Below are positions 1 to 8,302 of a stretch of DNA of 22,034 nucleotides, piece after piece. Source of the DNA: Candidatus Zixiibacteriota bacterium (GTDB lineage: Bacteria > Zixibacteria > MSB-5A5 > GN15 > FEB-12); assembly GCA_023700785.1 (NCBI GenBank), contig JAMPYH010000005.1, positions 1-22,034 of the forward strand, in the 5' to 3' direction. A program made the translations under genes and the position numbers. How positions within the stretch are numbered: position 1 is the stretch's first letter; every line of letters begins with the position of its first letter. The notes beneath the pieces were generated by a model. That model saw only the letters and a list, made by a program, of their open reading frames with translations, did not search any database and was not told the DNA's origin.

Positions 1-1
1 G

Positions 2-1312
2 GCAGTTCTTTTATCGCTGGTTATCCTGCTCCCCGCCGCGCTCGCGTTGGCCGCGCATTATTTCCTTCGTAGATCCAGGCGCTCGCTATTGCCGATGGTC
101 ATTGGCGTGGTCGCCTTGAGCATGATCGTCATGGTGCTGTATTCACGCGCGGGACACTCTCTTGAACTCGCGTCGATGCTGCTGTTCCCCGCAAGCAAAA
201 GGCCGTTTCTGGATTACGGACTCTTTTCAGTGAGGCACCTGGTTGATTGGCTGCAACTGCTGTTTCTCGGCGCGCCACTTATTGCAGTCGTGAAATACCT
301 CGGCTGGGAACACCTGCGATCCAGGTCGATCGATCCGGCCGTGACCGCGCTGATCATCGTCACGCTTGGCGGTTTGGCCGCAACCTTCATCCTTGACCCG
401 GTTCATTCTATTCTGCTGGACGCTCCGCGACTTATGGCGTATCTCGCGCCGATCGGCGCGCTCCTGGCTCTGTTGTTAGCCCTGCGGGCCAAGCATGACA
501 CTGGACCATCGAAGTTACTCCCGCTCGCCGCCGTCTCCTGCGTAGCCGTCTTTCTCGCTATAGTGCCGGTATATCATTCGATCGAGCTGGCGGACAGATA
601 CGCGCTCCCCTATTTGGATCGACACGGCGAATACTACATTCCAGCCAGCTTTTCATTCCGCGACGCCTACTTCCAGAAAAAGGAATTTGATAACGCCCGT
701 CGATGGGAATCATCTTTGCCCGCCAAGTCGCCCGACTATTTCCTGTTGCGAGGTTCGGATAACCTTCGATTGAACGGCAATTACGCCGCGGCCGCGGAGG
801 AACAATTTAAGATCGTCACCAAGTACCCCCTTTGGACCGAGCCGCGCGCGATGCTGGCGGTGAACCAGATGTCGCTTGGCCGGTATCAAGTGGCGAAAGC
901 GCATATCGACACCTGCCTCATGCTTGAGCCTTTCAAGCGAACACATCATGTTAACCTGTACAGCTATTACCGCGACGTACAGGATTGGACCAACGCGGTG
1001 CGCGCGGTGGCCATCGCCGAAAATATCGCGCCTGGAGATATCGACATTCGCACTGACCGGATGATCATCCTCTATCGCGCGAATGATCTCGTCGCGGCCG
1101 AAGTGATGGCGGATGAACTGTTGGAAAGAGATTCCCTCCTCCCCTTCCCCTACCTGATCAAGGGCTTCCTTGCCGATCGCGGGAGGAATAACGCGTTGGC
1201 TATACAGCTTTATGAAACGTTTTTGGAGTTAGCCCCGAACGAGCCGGAATCTCCCAAGATCCAGGAGCGGGTCAACGCCCTCAAAAACCCCCAGCCGCTC
1301 CCCGAAGAGTGA
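2..1312 (+). CDS. Membrane protein with C-terminal TPR repeats (partial, N-terminus missing)
   Basis: The reading frame is open to the left edge, so the true start lies outside the window; 436 residues are visible. A TTG at 47 could pass for a start, but it lies inside the first visible hydrophobic segment and has no ribosome site. The first ~190 residues hold about six hydrophobic segments (roughly 1-22, 28-48, 80-100, 113-131, 145-164, 172-191). They are followed by a soluble tail of about 240 residues rich in TPR-like helix pairs, for example around GNYAAAAEEQFKIVTKYP and NNALAIQLYETFLELAPNEP. This layout resembles large membrane proteins, sometimes glycosyltransferase-like, that carry a TPR tail, but no catalytic motif is visible in this fragment and no reaction can be assigned. 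The stop codon abuts that of the convergent sthA with no base between them. Confidence 0.75.
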   Translation, partial: AVLLSLVILLPAALALAAHYFLRRSRRSLLPMVIGVVALSMIVMVLYSRAGHSLELASMLLFPASKRPFLDYGLFSVRHLVDWLQLLFLGAPLIAVVKYLGWEHLRSRSIDPAVTALIIVTLGGLAATFILDPVHSILLDAPRLMAYLAPIGALLALLLALRAKHDTGPSKLLPLAAVSCVAVFLAIVPVYHSIELADRYALPYLDRHGEYYIPASFSFRDAYFQKKEFDNARRWESSLPAKSPDYFLLRGSDNLRLNGNYAAAAEEQFKIVTKYPLWTEPRAMLAVNQMSLGRYQVAKAHIDTCLMLEPFKRTHHVNLYSYYRDVQDWTNAVRAVAIAENIAPGDIDIRTDRMIILYRANDLVAAEVMADELLERDSLLPFPYLIKGFLADRGRNNALAIQLYETFLELAPNEPESPKIQERVNALKNPQPLPEE

Positions 1313-2713
1313 TCAGGTGCGGTAGCGCAGCCGAGCGAAACCGTCCATCCCGGCCACTTTGTATGCTTCCGCCAGAGTGGGATAGTTGAAAACGGTATCG
1401 ACAAAATAATCCAGCGTCCCGCCATGCGTCATCACCGCCTGACCTATATGGATCAGTTCAGTGGCGCGCTCGCCGATGATATGCACACCCAGGATCCGTT
1501 TCGACTTTGGACTGAAGATCAGCTTAAGCATGCCGTCGTGATCGTTGATTATCTGACCTCTTGCCAACTCGAAATATCGGGCAACGCCTATCTCATACTC
1601 CTGACCGTCAGCCGTCAGCGATTCTTCAGTCTCGCCGACCAGCGATACTTCAGGGATAGTGTAGATCCCAAAGGGGAGCAAGGTGTTCAGGCATGACACG
1701 TTGTCGCTGTGAAACGCATGGATCGCGGCAAGGCGCCCCTGATCCATCGAGACCGAAGCCAGCGACGGGAACCCGATGACATCACCGACCGCATAAACCG
1801 AAGGAACGGATGTACGGTAGCGCTCATCAACTTTTATCTGCCCCCGTTCATCGGTCTCAATCCCCAGCGCCTCAAGTCCAAGATTCTCGGTATTCCCCGT
1901 TCGTCCGGCGGCGTAAAGCAAGCGATCCGCCGCCACTTTGCGCCCCGCCCTGGTCGTTGTCGCCACCTGGCCGTTTTCCACCGCGATCGCCTCTGCGGAA
2001 TCACCGAGCATAAGGGTTATGCCATACTTCCGCATCAGGTAAACCAGCGCGTCCGCTATTTCATGGTCGAGAAATGACAGCAGCTTCTTGCGCGGGTCGA
2101 TGATCGTGACCTTGACGCCGAGATGAGTAAAGATCGACGCGTACTCGCAGCCGATCACGCCGCCGCCGACTATGGTCATGGTACGGGGCAACACATCGAG
2201 ATCGATGATCGTCTCCGCGTCGTAAATGAATTTGTGGTCGAAGGGAACATGCGGCGGGTGATACGAATGCGTTCCGGTCGAAATGATGATCGTGTGCGCC
2301 GTGACGATCCGATTGGATGAACCATCCTGCGACACCAGCACCGTGTGCGGATCAGTGATCATGCCGGTCCCCTGGATTACGGAGATCCGATGCTGCGCCA
2401 TATTCTGCTGGATGACATCCAGCTCCTGCAGGACCACCTGATCTTTGCGGTGCATCAGTTCGCGGATGGAAAGGTCGGAGCGAATTCCGCCAAGCAGGCC
2501 GTAAGCGGTGCGTTGGCGCAGGCCGGCTATATACATTGCCGTTTCGCGCAGGGTCTTCGACGGAATCGTGCCGGTATGGAGGCAGACCCCACCCTGAACA
2601 GACTTCCGCTCTATGATCGCGGCGGTCCTGTTCATTTTGGAGGCTTCGATCGCGGCTTTCTCTCCAGCCGGACCGGACCCAATGACTACCAGATCAAAAT
2701 CGTACTGTGGCAC
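1313..2713 (-). CDS. sthA: Soluble pyridine nucleotide transhydrogenase (SthA-type flavoprotein)
   Basis: A 466-residue class I flavoprotein disulfide reductase-fold protein, cytosolic. The family transfers hydride between NADPH and NAD+ to balance the two pools. Visible parts: N-terminal FAD dinucleotide-binding motif GSGPAGEKAA (about residues 12-21), the segment GGVCLHTGTIPSKTLRE, the NAD(P) motif VGGGVIGCEYAS, the second FAD motif YAVGDVIGFPSLA, and a C-terminal dimerisation domain ending FNYPTLAEAYKVA. In dihydrolipoamide dehydrogenase the redox pair is CxxxxC. Here the second cysteine is threonine (C-L-H-T-G-T), as in SthA and its mycobacterial relatives, which argues for transhydrogenase rather than lipoamide dehydrogenase. 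Start is GTG at 2713, supported by AAAGAG five bases upstream. A mercuric-reductase-like or other oxidoreductase role is less likely. A probable promoter lies at 2788-2816. Confidence 0.92.
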   Translation of the reverse strand: MPQYDFDLVVIGSGPAGEKAAIEASKMNRTAAIIERKSVQGGVCLHTGTIPSKTLRETAMYIAGLRQRTAYGLLGGIRSDLSIRELMHRKDQVVLQELDVIQQNMAQHRISVIQGTGMITDPHTVLVSQDGSSNRIVTAHTIIISTGTHSYHPPHVPFDHKFIYDAETIIDLDVLPRTMTIVGGGVIGCEYASIFTHLGVKVTIIDPRKKLLSFLDHEIADALVYLMRKYGITLMLGDSAEAIAVENGQVATTTRAGRKVAADRLLYAAGRTGNTENLGLEALGIETDERGQIKVDERYRTSVPSVYAVGDVIGFPSLASVSMDQGRLAAIHAFHSDNVSCLNTLLPFGIYTIPEVSLVGETEESLTADGQEYEIGVARYFELARGQIINDHDGMLKLIFSPKSKRILGVHIIGERATELIHIGQAVMTHGGTLDYFVDTVFNYPTLAEAYKVAGMDGFARLRYRT

Positions 2714-2787
2714 TCGTGCTCTTTCAATTGACCGGTTAAGATAACGCGCCTCGTCAGCAAACTCCGCGAGAGGCGGCGGGAAGCCCT

Positions 2788-2816
2788 ATGGTATTGACTT
2801 TGTCGGGGGTGGTCAA
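2788..2816 (-). promoter_or_regulatory. Probable sigma-70-like promoter of sthA
   Basis: On the minus strand a TTGACC -35-like element (2811-2816) and a TACCAT -10-like element (2788-2793) are separated by exactly 17 bases. They match the consensus hexamers at 5/6 and 4/6 positions. Transcription would start near 2781, leaving a leader of about 68 bases before the sthA GTG. The -35 element sits in the loop of an imperfectly spaced dyad GTCGGG/CCCGAC (2802-2807 and 2818-2823), which could be an operator or simply a hairpin after the preceding gene. That gene (2825-4414) has no U-tract terminator behind it, so read-through into sthA is also possible. Confidence 0.4.
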
Positions 2817-2824
2817 GCCCGACC

Positions 2825-4414
2825 TTACATCGCCAGCAGCTGCATCGCCGGTTTCCTGGCGAAGACGTTCTTGAGAAGTTCGGCGCGGAAGCGGATCCGG
2901 ATGACCCGGTTCGTCTCATCAAAATAGTCGGCCGATGGATTGATCCCCCAGATATATTTGGCGACCAGTTCATTCGTTGCGTAATCATAGAGACCCGCTT
3001 CGTTCTGGTCGAACCGAACGCCATAGCGGTAACCCTCAAAGGTCTGACCAAGGCCATATTGCTCCTCGAACAAATGAGAGCGTCCGCCCGCGAGCCGCGC
3101 GTCTTTCTGGAAGAGCATATTCCCATGAACCGCACCGGTGTCCCCTTTGAACTCAAAACAGACCCATTCCTTGCTCTGCGATACCTTGAAGTTGCCGCCA
3201 TTGGCGACTTCTTTGGTCCCATCGGCATTACCCGCTCTTGCGACCGCGACAGCGTCACTCACGCGATCGAGGTAGGCACTGAAGTCTTCCAACATCGCGT
3301 TCCAATCGGCGACGCCGGTGGCCGCAACCAGTTTGCGGCGTATCGCGAGATGGCCAAGAGTGTCCAGCGTTAGATCAGTGAACGAAAGTTCACGATATAG
3401 TTTCCAGAACCCTGGAAGTGTCGCCTTTTCTATCACATAGGACACAAACAGACCGGCCACAGGGTAGGCGATATCGGCCCCGGCGGATGATTCGAACGCC
3501 TCTGCCGTTAGTATCGAATCCAACTCGACCAGCTTCTCTTTGTAGAGATACACGCCGAGATCAAGCAGCGCGGTGGCCCGCTTCCCCCACCGTCCGCCTT
3601 CGCGTACGGCAAATCCCTCCCGGAGAAGCGGCAAGGTCTGCAGTGGTATCTCTTTGAGCGAGATGTTTATCAACAGGTGGGCGACTTCGTGAAAGTGCGG
3701 GAAATCGGCGGAGATGATATCGTTGGAAGCGAGATCCAGCATCCCCTTGGTGCGCTGACCGGTAATCACCGCGACGGTTGAATCAGAGTCGCAGAAGAAG
3801 TATTCTATCCGCGATCCGGCCATGGTCGCCCGGACGGCTTTATCGATCTTCAATGAATCGCAGAGCCGCTCCACAAACCTATCCGCTTCTTCAAGCGCGG
3901 CAGGATTGAGATAGACCTGCTTATCGGGATGCGCGTGAATGCGGAAATACTTGCTCTCGACTATCGGCCATGCCGCTGTATAGAAATCCTGGGGATAAAT
4001 AAATTGGTAATACTCTCCCTGGCGCTCGGCGTAATAGGGCCACCGGACCAGTTGGTCGCTGACAATGCTCGAGTACTCCATCTGCATGACCCGGCCATTA
4101 TCCTCAAGGCTGACCGCCTGTTTGGCCGCGGGAGTGATATGGTAGCGCATCGTGGGGAGATTCCGGACTACCGGGGAAGTAGCGTCAACCCTGATCGGAA
4201 TATCGGTATAGTTGATCCTGAAACGGCTGGAGCGCTCCTGGGCGGCCGGGGACCAAAGCATCGCCGCCGACTCATAGTTCTCCGAGGAAAGCAGGTCAAA
4301 GTAATACTGAAGCGCCTGGATGGCGTTCTCTTCGGCCCGAGAAGAGACGGCCAGGAACAGAATGCTAAAACAGATGAGTGCGTTAACGATGGCGTGCTTC
4401 AGGGATAGCCTCAT
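2825..4414 (-). CDS. Exported gluzincin-like metallopeptidase (HExxH), peptidase-MA-like
   Basis: A 529-residue protein from the ATG at 4414. I prefer this to an in-frame TTG at 4447 because AAGGA lies five bases upstream and the ATG gives a clean signal peptide (residues ~1-29: basic start, hydrophobic core ICFSILFLAV, cleavage after SRA). The zinc-binding site reads HEVAHLL (His242, Glu243, His246). A glutamate in LLREGFA (Glu266) lies 20 residues after the second histidine, close to the third-ligand spacing of gluzincins. The N-terminal ~120 residues resemble an NTF2-like or accessory domain (YYFDLLSSENYESAAMLWSP). The C-terminal ~130 residues form an unrecognised, probably beta-rich domain. 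The protein likely acts in the periplasm or at the cell surface on an unknown protein substrate. It is transcribed alone or with sthA downstream. The catalytic motif is seen directly; peptidase activity is inferred. Confidence 0.7.
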   Translation of the reverse strand: MRLSLKHAIVNALICFSILFLAVSSRAEENAIQALQYYFDLLSSENYESAAMLWSPAAQERSSRFRINYTDIPIRVDATSPVVRNLPTMRYHITPAAKQAVSLEDNGRVMQMEYSSIVSDQLVRWPYYAERQGEYYQFIYPQDFYTAAWPIVESKYFRIHAHPDKQVYLNPAALEEADRFVERLCDSLKIDKAVRATMAGSRIEYFFCDSDSTVAVITGQRTKGMLDLASNDIISADFPHFHEVAHLLINISLKEIPLQTLPLLREGFAVREGGRWGKRATALLDLGVYLYKEKLVELDSILTAEAFESSAGADIAYPVAGLFVSYVIEKATLPGFWKLYRELSFTDLTLDTLGHLAIRRKLVAATGVADWNAMLEDFSAYLDRVSDAVAVARAGNADGTKEVANGGNFKVSQSKEWVCFEFKGDTGAVHGNMLFQKDARLAGGRSHLFEEQYGLGQTFEGYRYGVRFDQNEAGLYDYATNELVAKYIWGINPSADYFDETNRVIRIRFRAELLKNVFARKPAMQLLAM

Positions 4415-4419
4415 ACGGG

Positions 4420-4424
4420 TCCTT
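4420..4424 (-). promoter_or_regulatory. Ribosome binding site fixing the start of the metallopeptidase gene
   Basis: Minus-strand AAGGA lies five bases before the ATG at 4414. It decides in favour of that start over the TTG 33 bases further upstream, which would put eleven extra residues before the signal peptide. Confidence 0.65.
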
Positions 4425-4483
4425 GGTTTATCTATATTGGCGGTCAAATATAACGATTTTACCGTGCAAGTCCAGCCGCGCCG

Positions 4484-4510
4484 AAAAAAAAGCCCCGAGG
4501 TCGGGGCTTT
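4484..4510 (-). terminator. Rho-independent terminator of the outer-membrane operon
   Basis: The arms 4489-4498 and 4501-4510 are perfectly complementary over ten bases, the innermost opening to leave a short loop. On the minus strand the hairpin is followed directly by eight U (4484-4491). It lies 24 bases beyond the stop of the PorV-like gene, so it closes the operon running 10974 to 4534. The stem is G/C-rich (GCCCC paired with GGGGC), which makes it a textbook intrinsic terminator. Confidence 0.9.
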
Positions 4511-4533
4511 CCATGTAAAGGGAGCAAATCAGG

Positions 4534-5532
4534 TCAGAAAGTGAACCCAACAGAGAATCGCTGGGTTGCTTCCAAACGACCGAAATCCTGCCAGGAATAA
4601 TCGATCAACAAACGGGTGTTCTCTGTGACATTGGCCTTCAGGCCGCCGCCCAGTGAAACCGTCTCTTCCTCGTAATTGAGCTTGTAGCCGCCCCTGAGGA
4701 AAAACTGATCCGCGAATCCGAACTCCGCCCCCAGGGCGCCTTGCTCGACGTTGTCCGAGGGATGTTTCAGTTCCGCGGAGAGCAATAGATTCCCTTTCGG
4801 GCCGACTGCCAGGTCGTACGCCATGCCAACTCGGAAAGTCATCGGCATATCGTAGCCTGAGGTTCTAAGGCTGGCGCCGACGCCGGAGTTTGCCCCCTGC
4901 CCCTGCTGGGGGTCATAACTGACATTCAAGTCCGGCCCTTCAAACTTCAACTCGGGACCCATATTCGAAATGCTCATGCCGAGTCGCAAAGATCGGAAGC
5001 CGGTATAAAGAATGGTGCCAAAATCAAATCCGAAGCCTTCAGCGTTCTCCAGATGTATCTTCTCGCCGACATACTTGACTGTCGCGCCAAAGGAAAACTT
5101 GGTCGTCAACTGACGGGCATAGGAGAGTCCAATGGCGTATGACGATGCCGTATAAAAGTTGCCGGTACCATCCTGATTTTCGAACGTTGTGATCTCCTGC
5201 TTATCCATTGAAAGGACGGTCGCGGAGGCGCCAAACGTTCCGATCCCGTCAAAGTATTTCGCGAAGCCGATATAGTTCAGATCGATATCGAGCACCCAGT
5301 TCACGTTGGTGAACCCTATCTCACCGCGCTCTATCGAAGCCAGACCCGCAGGATTCCAAAACATGGAATAGACATCGTTGACCGTCGCAACGGACGCCTC
5401 ACCCATCGCCTGGTAGCGCGAGCCAACGCCGATCTTCAGGAACTGCGCGCCGGTCGAGCCCACTTTGGAGAACTCCGCGGAGGCGCTGCTTACCAGCCCC
5501 GCGATCAGAATAATGGTCATTATCCTTTTCAC
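4534..5532 (-). CDS. PorV/PorQ family (UPF0164-like) outer-membrane beta-barrel protein
   Basis: A 332-residue protein with a short signal peptide (MKRIMTIILIAGLVSSASA) followed by the typical opening of the family: a short strand, then GAQFLKIGVGSRYQAMGEA and a MFWNPAGLA motif. The rest is alternating amphipathic strands ending in phenylalanine (FSVGFTF), as expected for a barrel assembled by the BAM machinery. PorV of Bacteroidetes is an outer-membrane component of the type IX secretion system that receives cargo from the translocon. Other relatives are FadL-like barrels of unknown role. Start is GTG at 5532 with GAGGAGG five bases upstream; an ATG four codons later lacks such a site. The gene follows the 913-residue sorting-domain protein by 11 bases, and its ribosome site touches that gene's stop, so the two are probably co-translated. 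Confidence 0.82.
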   Translation of the reverse strand: MKRIMTIILIAGLVSSASAEFSKVGSTGAQFLKIGVGSRYQAMGEASVATVNDVYSMFWNPAGLASIERGEIGFTNVNWVLDIDLNYIGFAKYFDGIGTFGASATVLSMDKQEITTFENQDGTGNFYTASSYAIGLSYARQLTTKFSFGATVKYVGEKIHLENAEGFGFDFGTILYTGFRSLRLGMSISNMGPELKFEGPDLNVSYDPQQGQGANSGVGASLRTSGYDMPMTFRVGMAYDLAVGPKGNLLLSAELKHPSDNVEQGALGAEFGFADQFFLRGGYKLNYEEETVSLGGGLKANVTENTRLLIDYSWQDFGRLEATQRFSVGFTF

Positions 5533-5537
5533 TGCGG

Positions 5538-5544
5538 CCTCCTC
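5538..5544 (-). promoter_or_regulatory. Strong ribosome binding site for the PorV-like gene, at the upstream gene's stop
   Basis: Minus-strand GAGGAGG sits five bases before the GTG at 5532 and abuts the TAG of the upstream gene (5544-5546). It selects GTG as start and suggests translational coupling. Confidence 0.7.
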
Positions 5545-8285
5545 TACTTTATGATGGCGAATCGACCCAACCGCTCGCCATACGGAGATTCAACGTGGAA
5601 GATGTATATGCCGGAGGCCACCTGCTGTTGATTGGATGACAACAGATCCCAGCGGGCGGTACCGGTACCGGCGGTATGCTGCAGTGTCTGCACCAGATCT
5701 CCTCCCAGCGTGTAGATGCGGATAGTGCACTTGTCCGGCACATTCTGGAACTCAATGATCGATTCCCCTTCGCCGGTCTCGACTCGCGCCGAGTACTGGG
5801 CAAAATACGGGTCGGGCACGACTTTGATCTTCGCCAGATCGTTGGCCGCATCCACCCGATCGATGCCGTCAATTTTGAACGCGAACAGATCATCCGGACC
5901 ATTCAGCGGCGCTCCCTCGACGGTATAAACATCCCCGACAGCCGGAGCGTACGACACTTCATCAAAGTCAAACATCCAGCTATAGTAGAACGGAAACGCG
6001 TCACCCGTCAGGTCGCCGGTAGCGTTGTACGGATAGTTCACTATCGTGATCAGGTCGTACGGCTGATAAAGCCCGTCATCGTCCAGATCGTACACCGCGA
6101 TCGACACCCGTTCATTGGTCGTGGTATTCCACACCTCGAACGGAACGTCGTAGCGGCGCGGGTCGGCCGTCCAATATTCGATCACTGAAGGCGAGACGGT
6201 TACATTGCCGGTGTAGCGTAATTCAAAGGTTGAACGGAAATGCTGTCCACCATACGCGTTGGCGGGATTGCCGGTGAAGTTCGGTATCGACGGTCCGTAC
6301 CATGTCAGGATCGCGAGCGTTGTATCCGGGCCGGCAAACGCGGTCTGCGCGGTTGAGCGCGGTTCGCGGTCGCCGTCGCGGACGACCACCCGAAGACCTT
6401 CCGCTATGTCATACAGGCCTGGGTCGCCTTCGACACGGGTCTGGTTCACCAAAAGTGTGTCGCCGGTAGTTACGTTTATCAGGTGCCAGTAGGTGCGTTG
6501 AGGAATGTCCTCAAAGACGACCTGATAATCGGCACCGAGTAACGAATCGCGATTAAAGACAATTGGATACACCGAACCCTCCGAGGCGGAACCATTCCCA
6601 GAATATGTCCGGGTGACCGTCGCCGCGGCCTCAAAGTAACCTGCCGGGTCCTTTGACGGCGTCACCTTGACGACGTTATTGGCGACATCAGGTGTACCAA
6701 AGCCGTTTTGGAGCACGTCAACCGGTACGGTCGAATCGCCCAGATCAAACGCGCTGAGGCAGTACCAATATTCGATGCCGTTGTATAGCCCTGTGTCGAT
6801 GTAGCTATGGGGGATCGGATCACCCGCTTCTTCGACCCGGAAAGTCGCGATCGCCCGGTAATCAGTGGTCAAACAGCTATTCCCTGTGGAGTAGATCGTC
6901 TGCCCCCAGGTCTTCCCCTGATTGTCGCTCCGATAGAGTTTGTAGCCGCTGAAGTCGAGCGCGCCTGAAAGCGGATCGACCGAAACTTCGGATGTGTCGC
7001 TCCAGGAGATATACACTTTGCGGTCACCGGCGCGAACTTCCACCGTGGGCGCGACCGGCGGCTGTGGGCCGACAAAGTAGCTGTTGTAGAGCGCCTGGGC
7101 GCGGTCGGCATTGGCGCGCATCGCGGTCTCATCCGCTCCGGCCACCAGCGCGTAAACGACGCGAACCGTCTTGCCGGCCGTCAGATCGATCCCCCGTGTG
7201 CACTGGATATAGTATTGATCAGTTGGTGGGAGTATCGGGTCGAACACCGCCTCGTTCATCAATTCGAATCGCGGAATGTCATCAGTCGGGAAATCTGTCG
7301 GAACCTGCTCCCACTCGCCGGTACGGAGACCGGTCATGCCGATATTGTCCGGCGTTTCGAGGAGTTTGGTCCCCATATATCCGGTGGTCACGTTGGGGCC
7401 CCAGCCCGGATCGTAGCCGTCCAGATCGTAGGTCCAGGCCAGGTTCTCGGCAACATCGTACCCGACAACATCTCCCAGTCGGCCATTCTCACCAGTTCCA
7501 TCCGGGCCGCCGACATCGAGGTCGGCATACAGGCCAAACGTGAAATTGGTGTAGTCATTCGCCGAGGTATTCTTGATCTCGAGAATGCAGAAGGTGATAT
7601 CTTCGTTGTAGCAGTAGTTCCACTGCAACATGGAATGCGTGACCCGCAGGCCCATCAGCGACGCACCGCCGGCGGCGTCATTAAAGACATAGTGTGACTG
7701 CTGGAGCGCGAGCGGCCCACCGGCGTAAAACGTCGAATCGAGCGGATTGAAGTTTTCCGCGTACGTGTAGCTCTCCGTTTCCGGATCATACACACGCCAT
7801 CCGAACGCCGGATTCCCCTTCCCCAATCCAACCGTGTCTGTGGGGTCGTAGAGATAGAAGCGCGTAGTATCTGTTGACAAGAGTATCTTGTAGGCTTCTG
7901 AGCCCGACGCAATCATCTCTTCGGCCTGGAATTCGTCCCAGGTATTGGCAACCAGCGTGTCACCAGTGGGGGCTATTCCACCCATCCAGTATTTGATCTC
8001 CGCGAGATAATCATGGCCCGAATTGCGCGGCCATTCACCTGACGGAAGTCCGTAATAACTGTAGCCGCCGACATATCCCGCGTTGTCAATGGTGGTGACA
8101 ATATTCCCCATGCCATGAAGGATCTGGTCGATCGTGGCGGGGGCCGGTGTCTGCGCGACGTTGGTGGTGTTGGCGGTCTTCGGCAGTTGCCGCACCGCCT
8201 CCGGCGAGATCGCCATGCTCGTGCCCGCCAGCAGGAGCGAGATGGCGATCACCGAAAACAGTTTATTTGTCTTTGTCTGGTTCAT
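5544..8285 (-). CDS. Large exported protein with FN3-like domain and T9SS/FlgD-like C-terminal sorting module
   Basis: A 913-residue protein with an N-terminal signal peptide (basic KTNK, hydrophobic SVIAISLLLAG, cleavage around SMA). Residues ~30-400 are an acidic, aromatic-rich beta-type region of no recognised family. About residues 408-515 form a fibronectin type III-like domain (PPVAPTVEVRAGDRKVYISW, GYKLYRS, YWYCLSAFD). Further beta-rich segments follow, including an aspartate-rich turn DLDDDGLY that could bind calcium. The last ~70 residues (IRIYTLGGDLVQTL, ARWDLLS, VASGIYIFHVES, ending FAIIK) match the pattern of type IX secretion C-terminal sorting domains and FlgD-like Ig folds. ATG at 8285 has GGAGGG nine bases upstream, and the receptor gene ends 17 bases earlier. 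It is likely a surface-exposed or secreted protein working with the receptor and PorV-like barrel; its ligand or activity is unknown. Confidence 0.78.
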   Translation of the reverse strand: MNQTKTNKLFSVIAISLLLAGTSMAISPEAVRQLPKTANTTNVAQTPAPATIDQILHGMGNIVTTIDNAGYVGGYSYYGLPSGEWPRNSGHDYLAEIKYWMGGIAPTGDTLVANTWDEFQAEEMIASGSEAYKILLSTDTTRFYLYDPTDTVGLGKGNPAFGWRVYDPETESYTYAENFNPLDSTFYAGGPLALQQSHYVFNDAAGGASLMGLRVTHSMLQWNYCYNEDITFCILEIKNTSANDYTNFTFGLYADLDVGGPDGTGENGRLGDVVGYDVAENLAWTYDLDGYDPGWGPNVTTGYMGTKLLETPDNIGMTGLRTGEWEQVPTDFPTDDIPRFELMNEAVFDPILPPTDQYYIQCTRGIDLTAGKTVRVVYALVAGADETAMRANADRAQALYNSYFVGPQPPVAPTVEVRAGDRKVYISWSDTSEVSVDPLSGALDFSGYKLYRSDNQGKTWGQTIYSTGNSCLTTDYRAIATFRVEEAGDPIPHSYIDTGLYNGIEYWYCLSAFDLGDSTVPVDVLQNGFGTPDVANNVVKVTPSKDPAGYFEAAATVTRTYSGNGSASEGSVYPIVFNRDSLLGADYQVVFEDIPQRTYWHLINVTTGDTLLVNQTRVEGDPGLYDIAEGLRVVVRDGDREPRSTAQTAFAGPDTTLAILTWYGPSIPNFTGNPANAYGGQHFRSTFELRYTGNVTVSPSVIEYWTADPRRYDVPFEVWNTTTNERVSIAVYDLDDDGLYQPYDLITIVNYPYNATGDLTGDAFPFYYSWMFDFDEVSYAPAVGDVYTVEGAPLNGPDDLFAFKIDGIDRVDAANDLAKIKVVPDPYFAQYSARVETGEGESIIEFQNVPDKCTIRIYTLGGDLVQTLQHTAGTGTARWDLLSSNQQQVASGIYIFHVESPYGERLGRFAIIK

Positions 8286-8302
8286 CGTCGTTCACCCTCC
8301 GG

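Noticed and set aside
1313..2713. Dihydrolipoamide dehydrogenase
   Set aside because: The second redox cysteine is threonine (C-L-H-T-G-T) and no 2-oxoacid dehydrogenase subunits are nearby; the sequence follows SthA.
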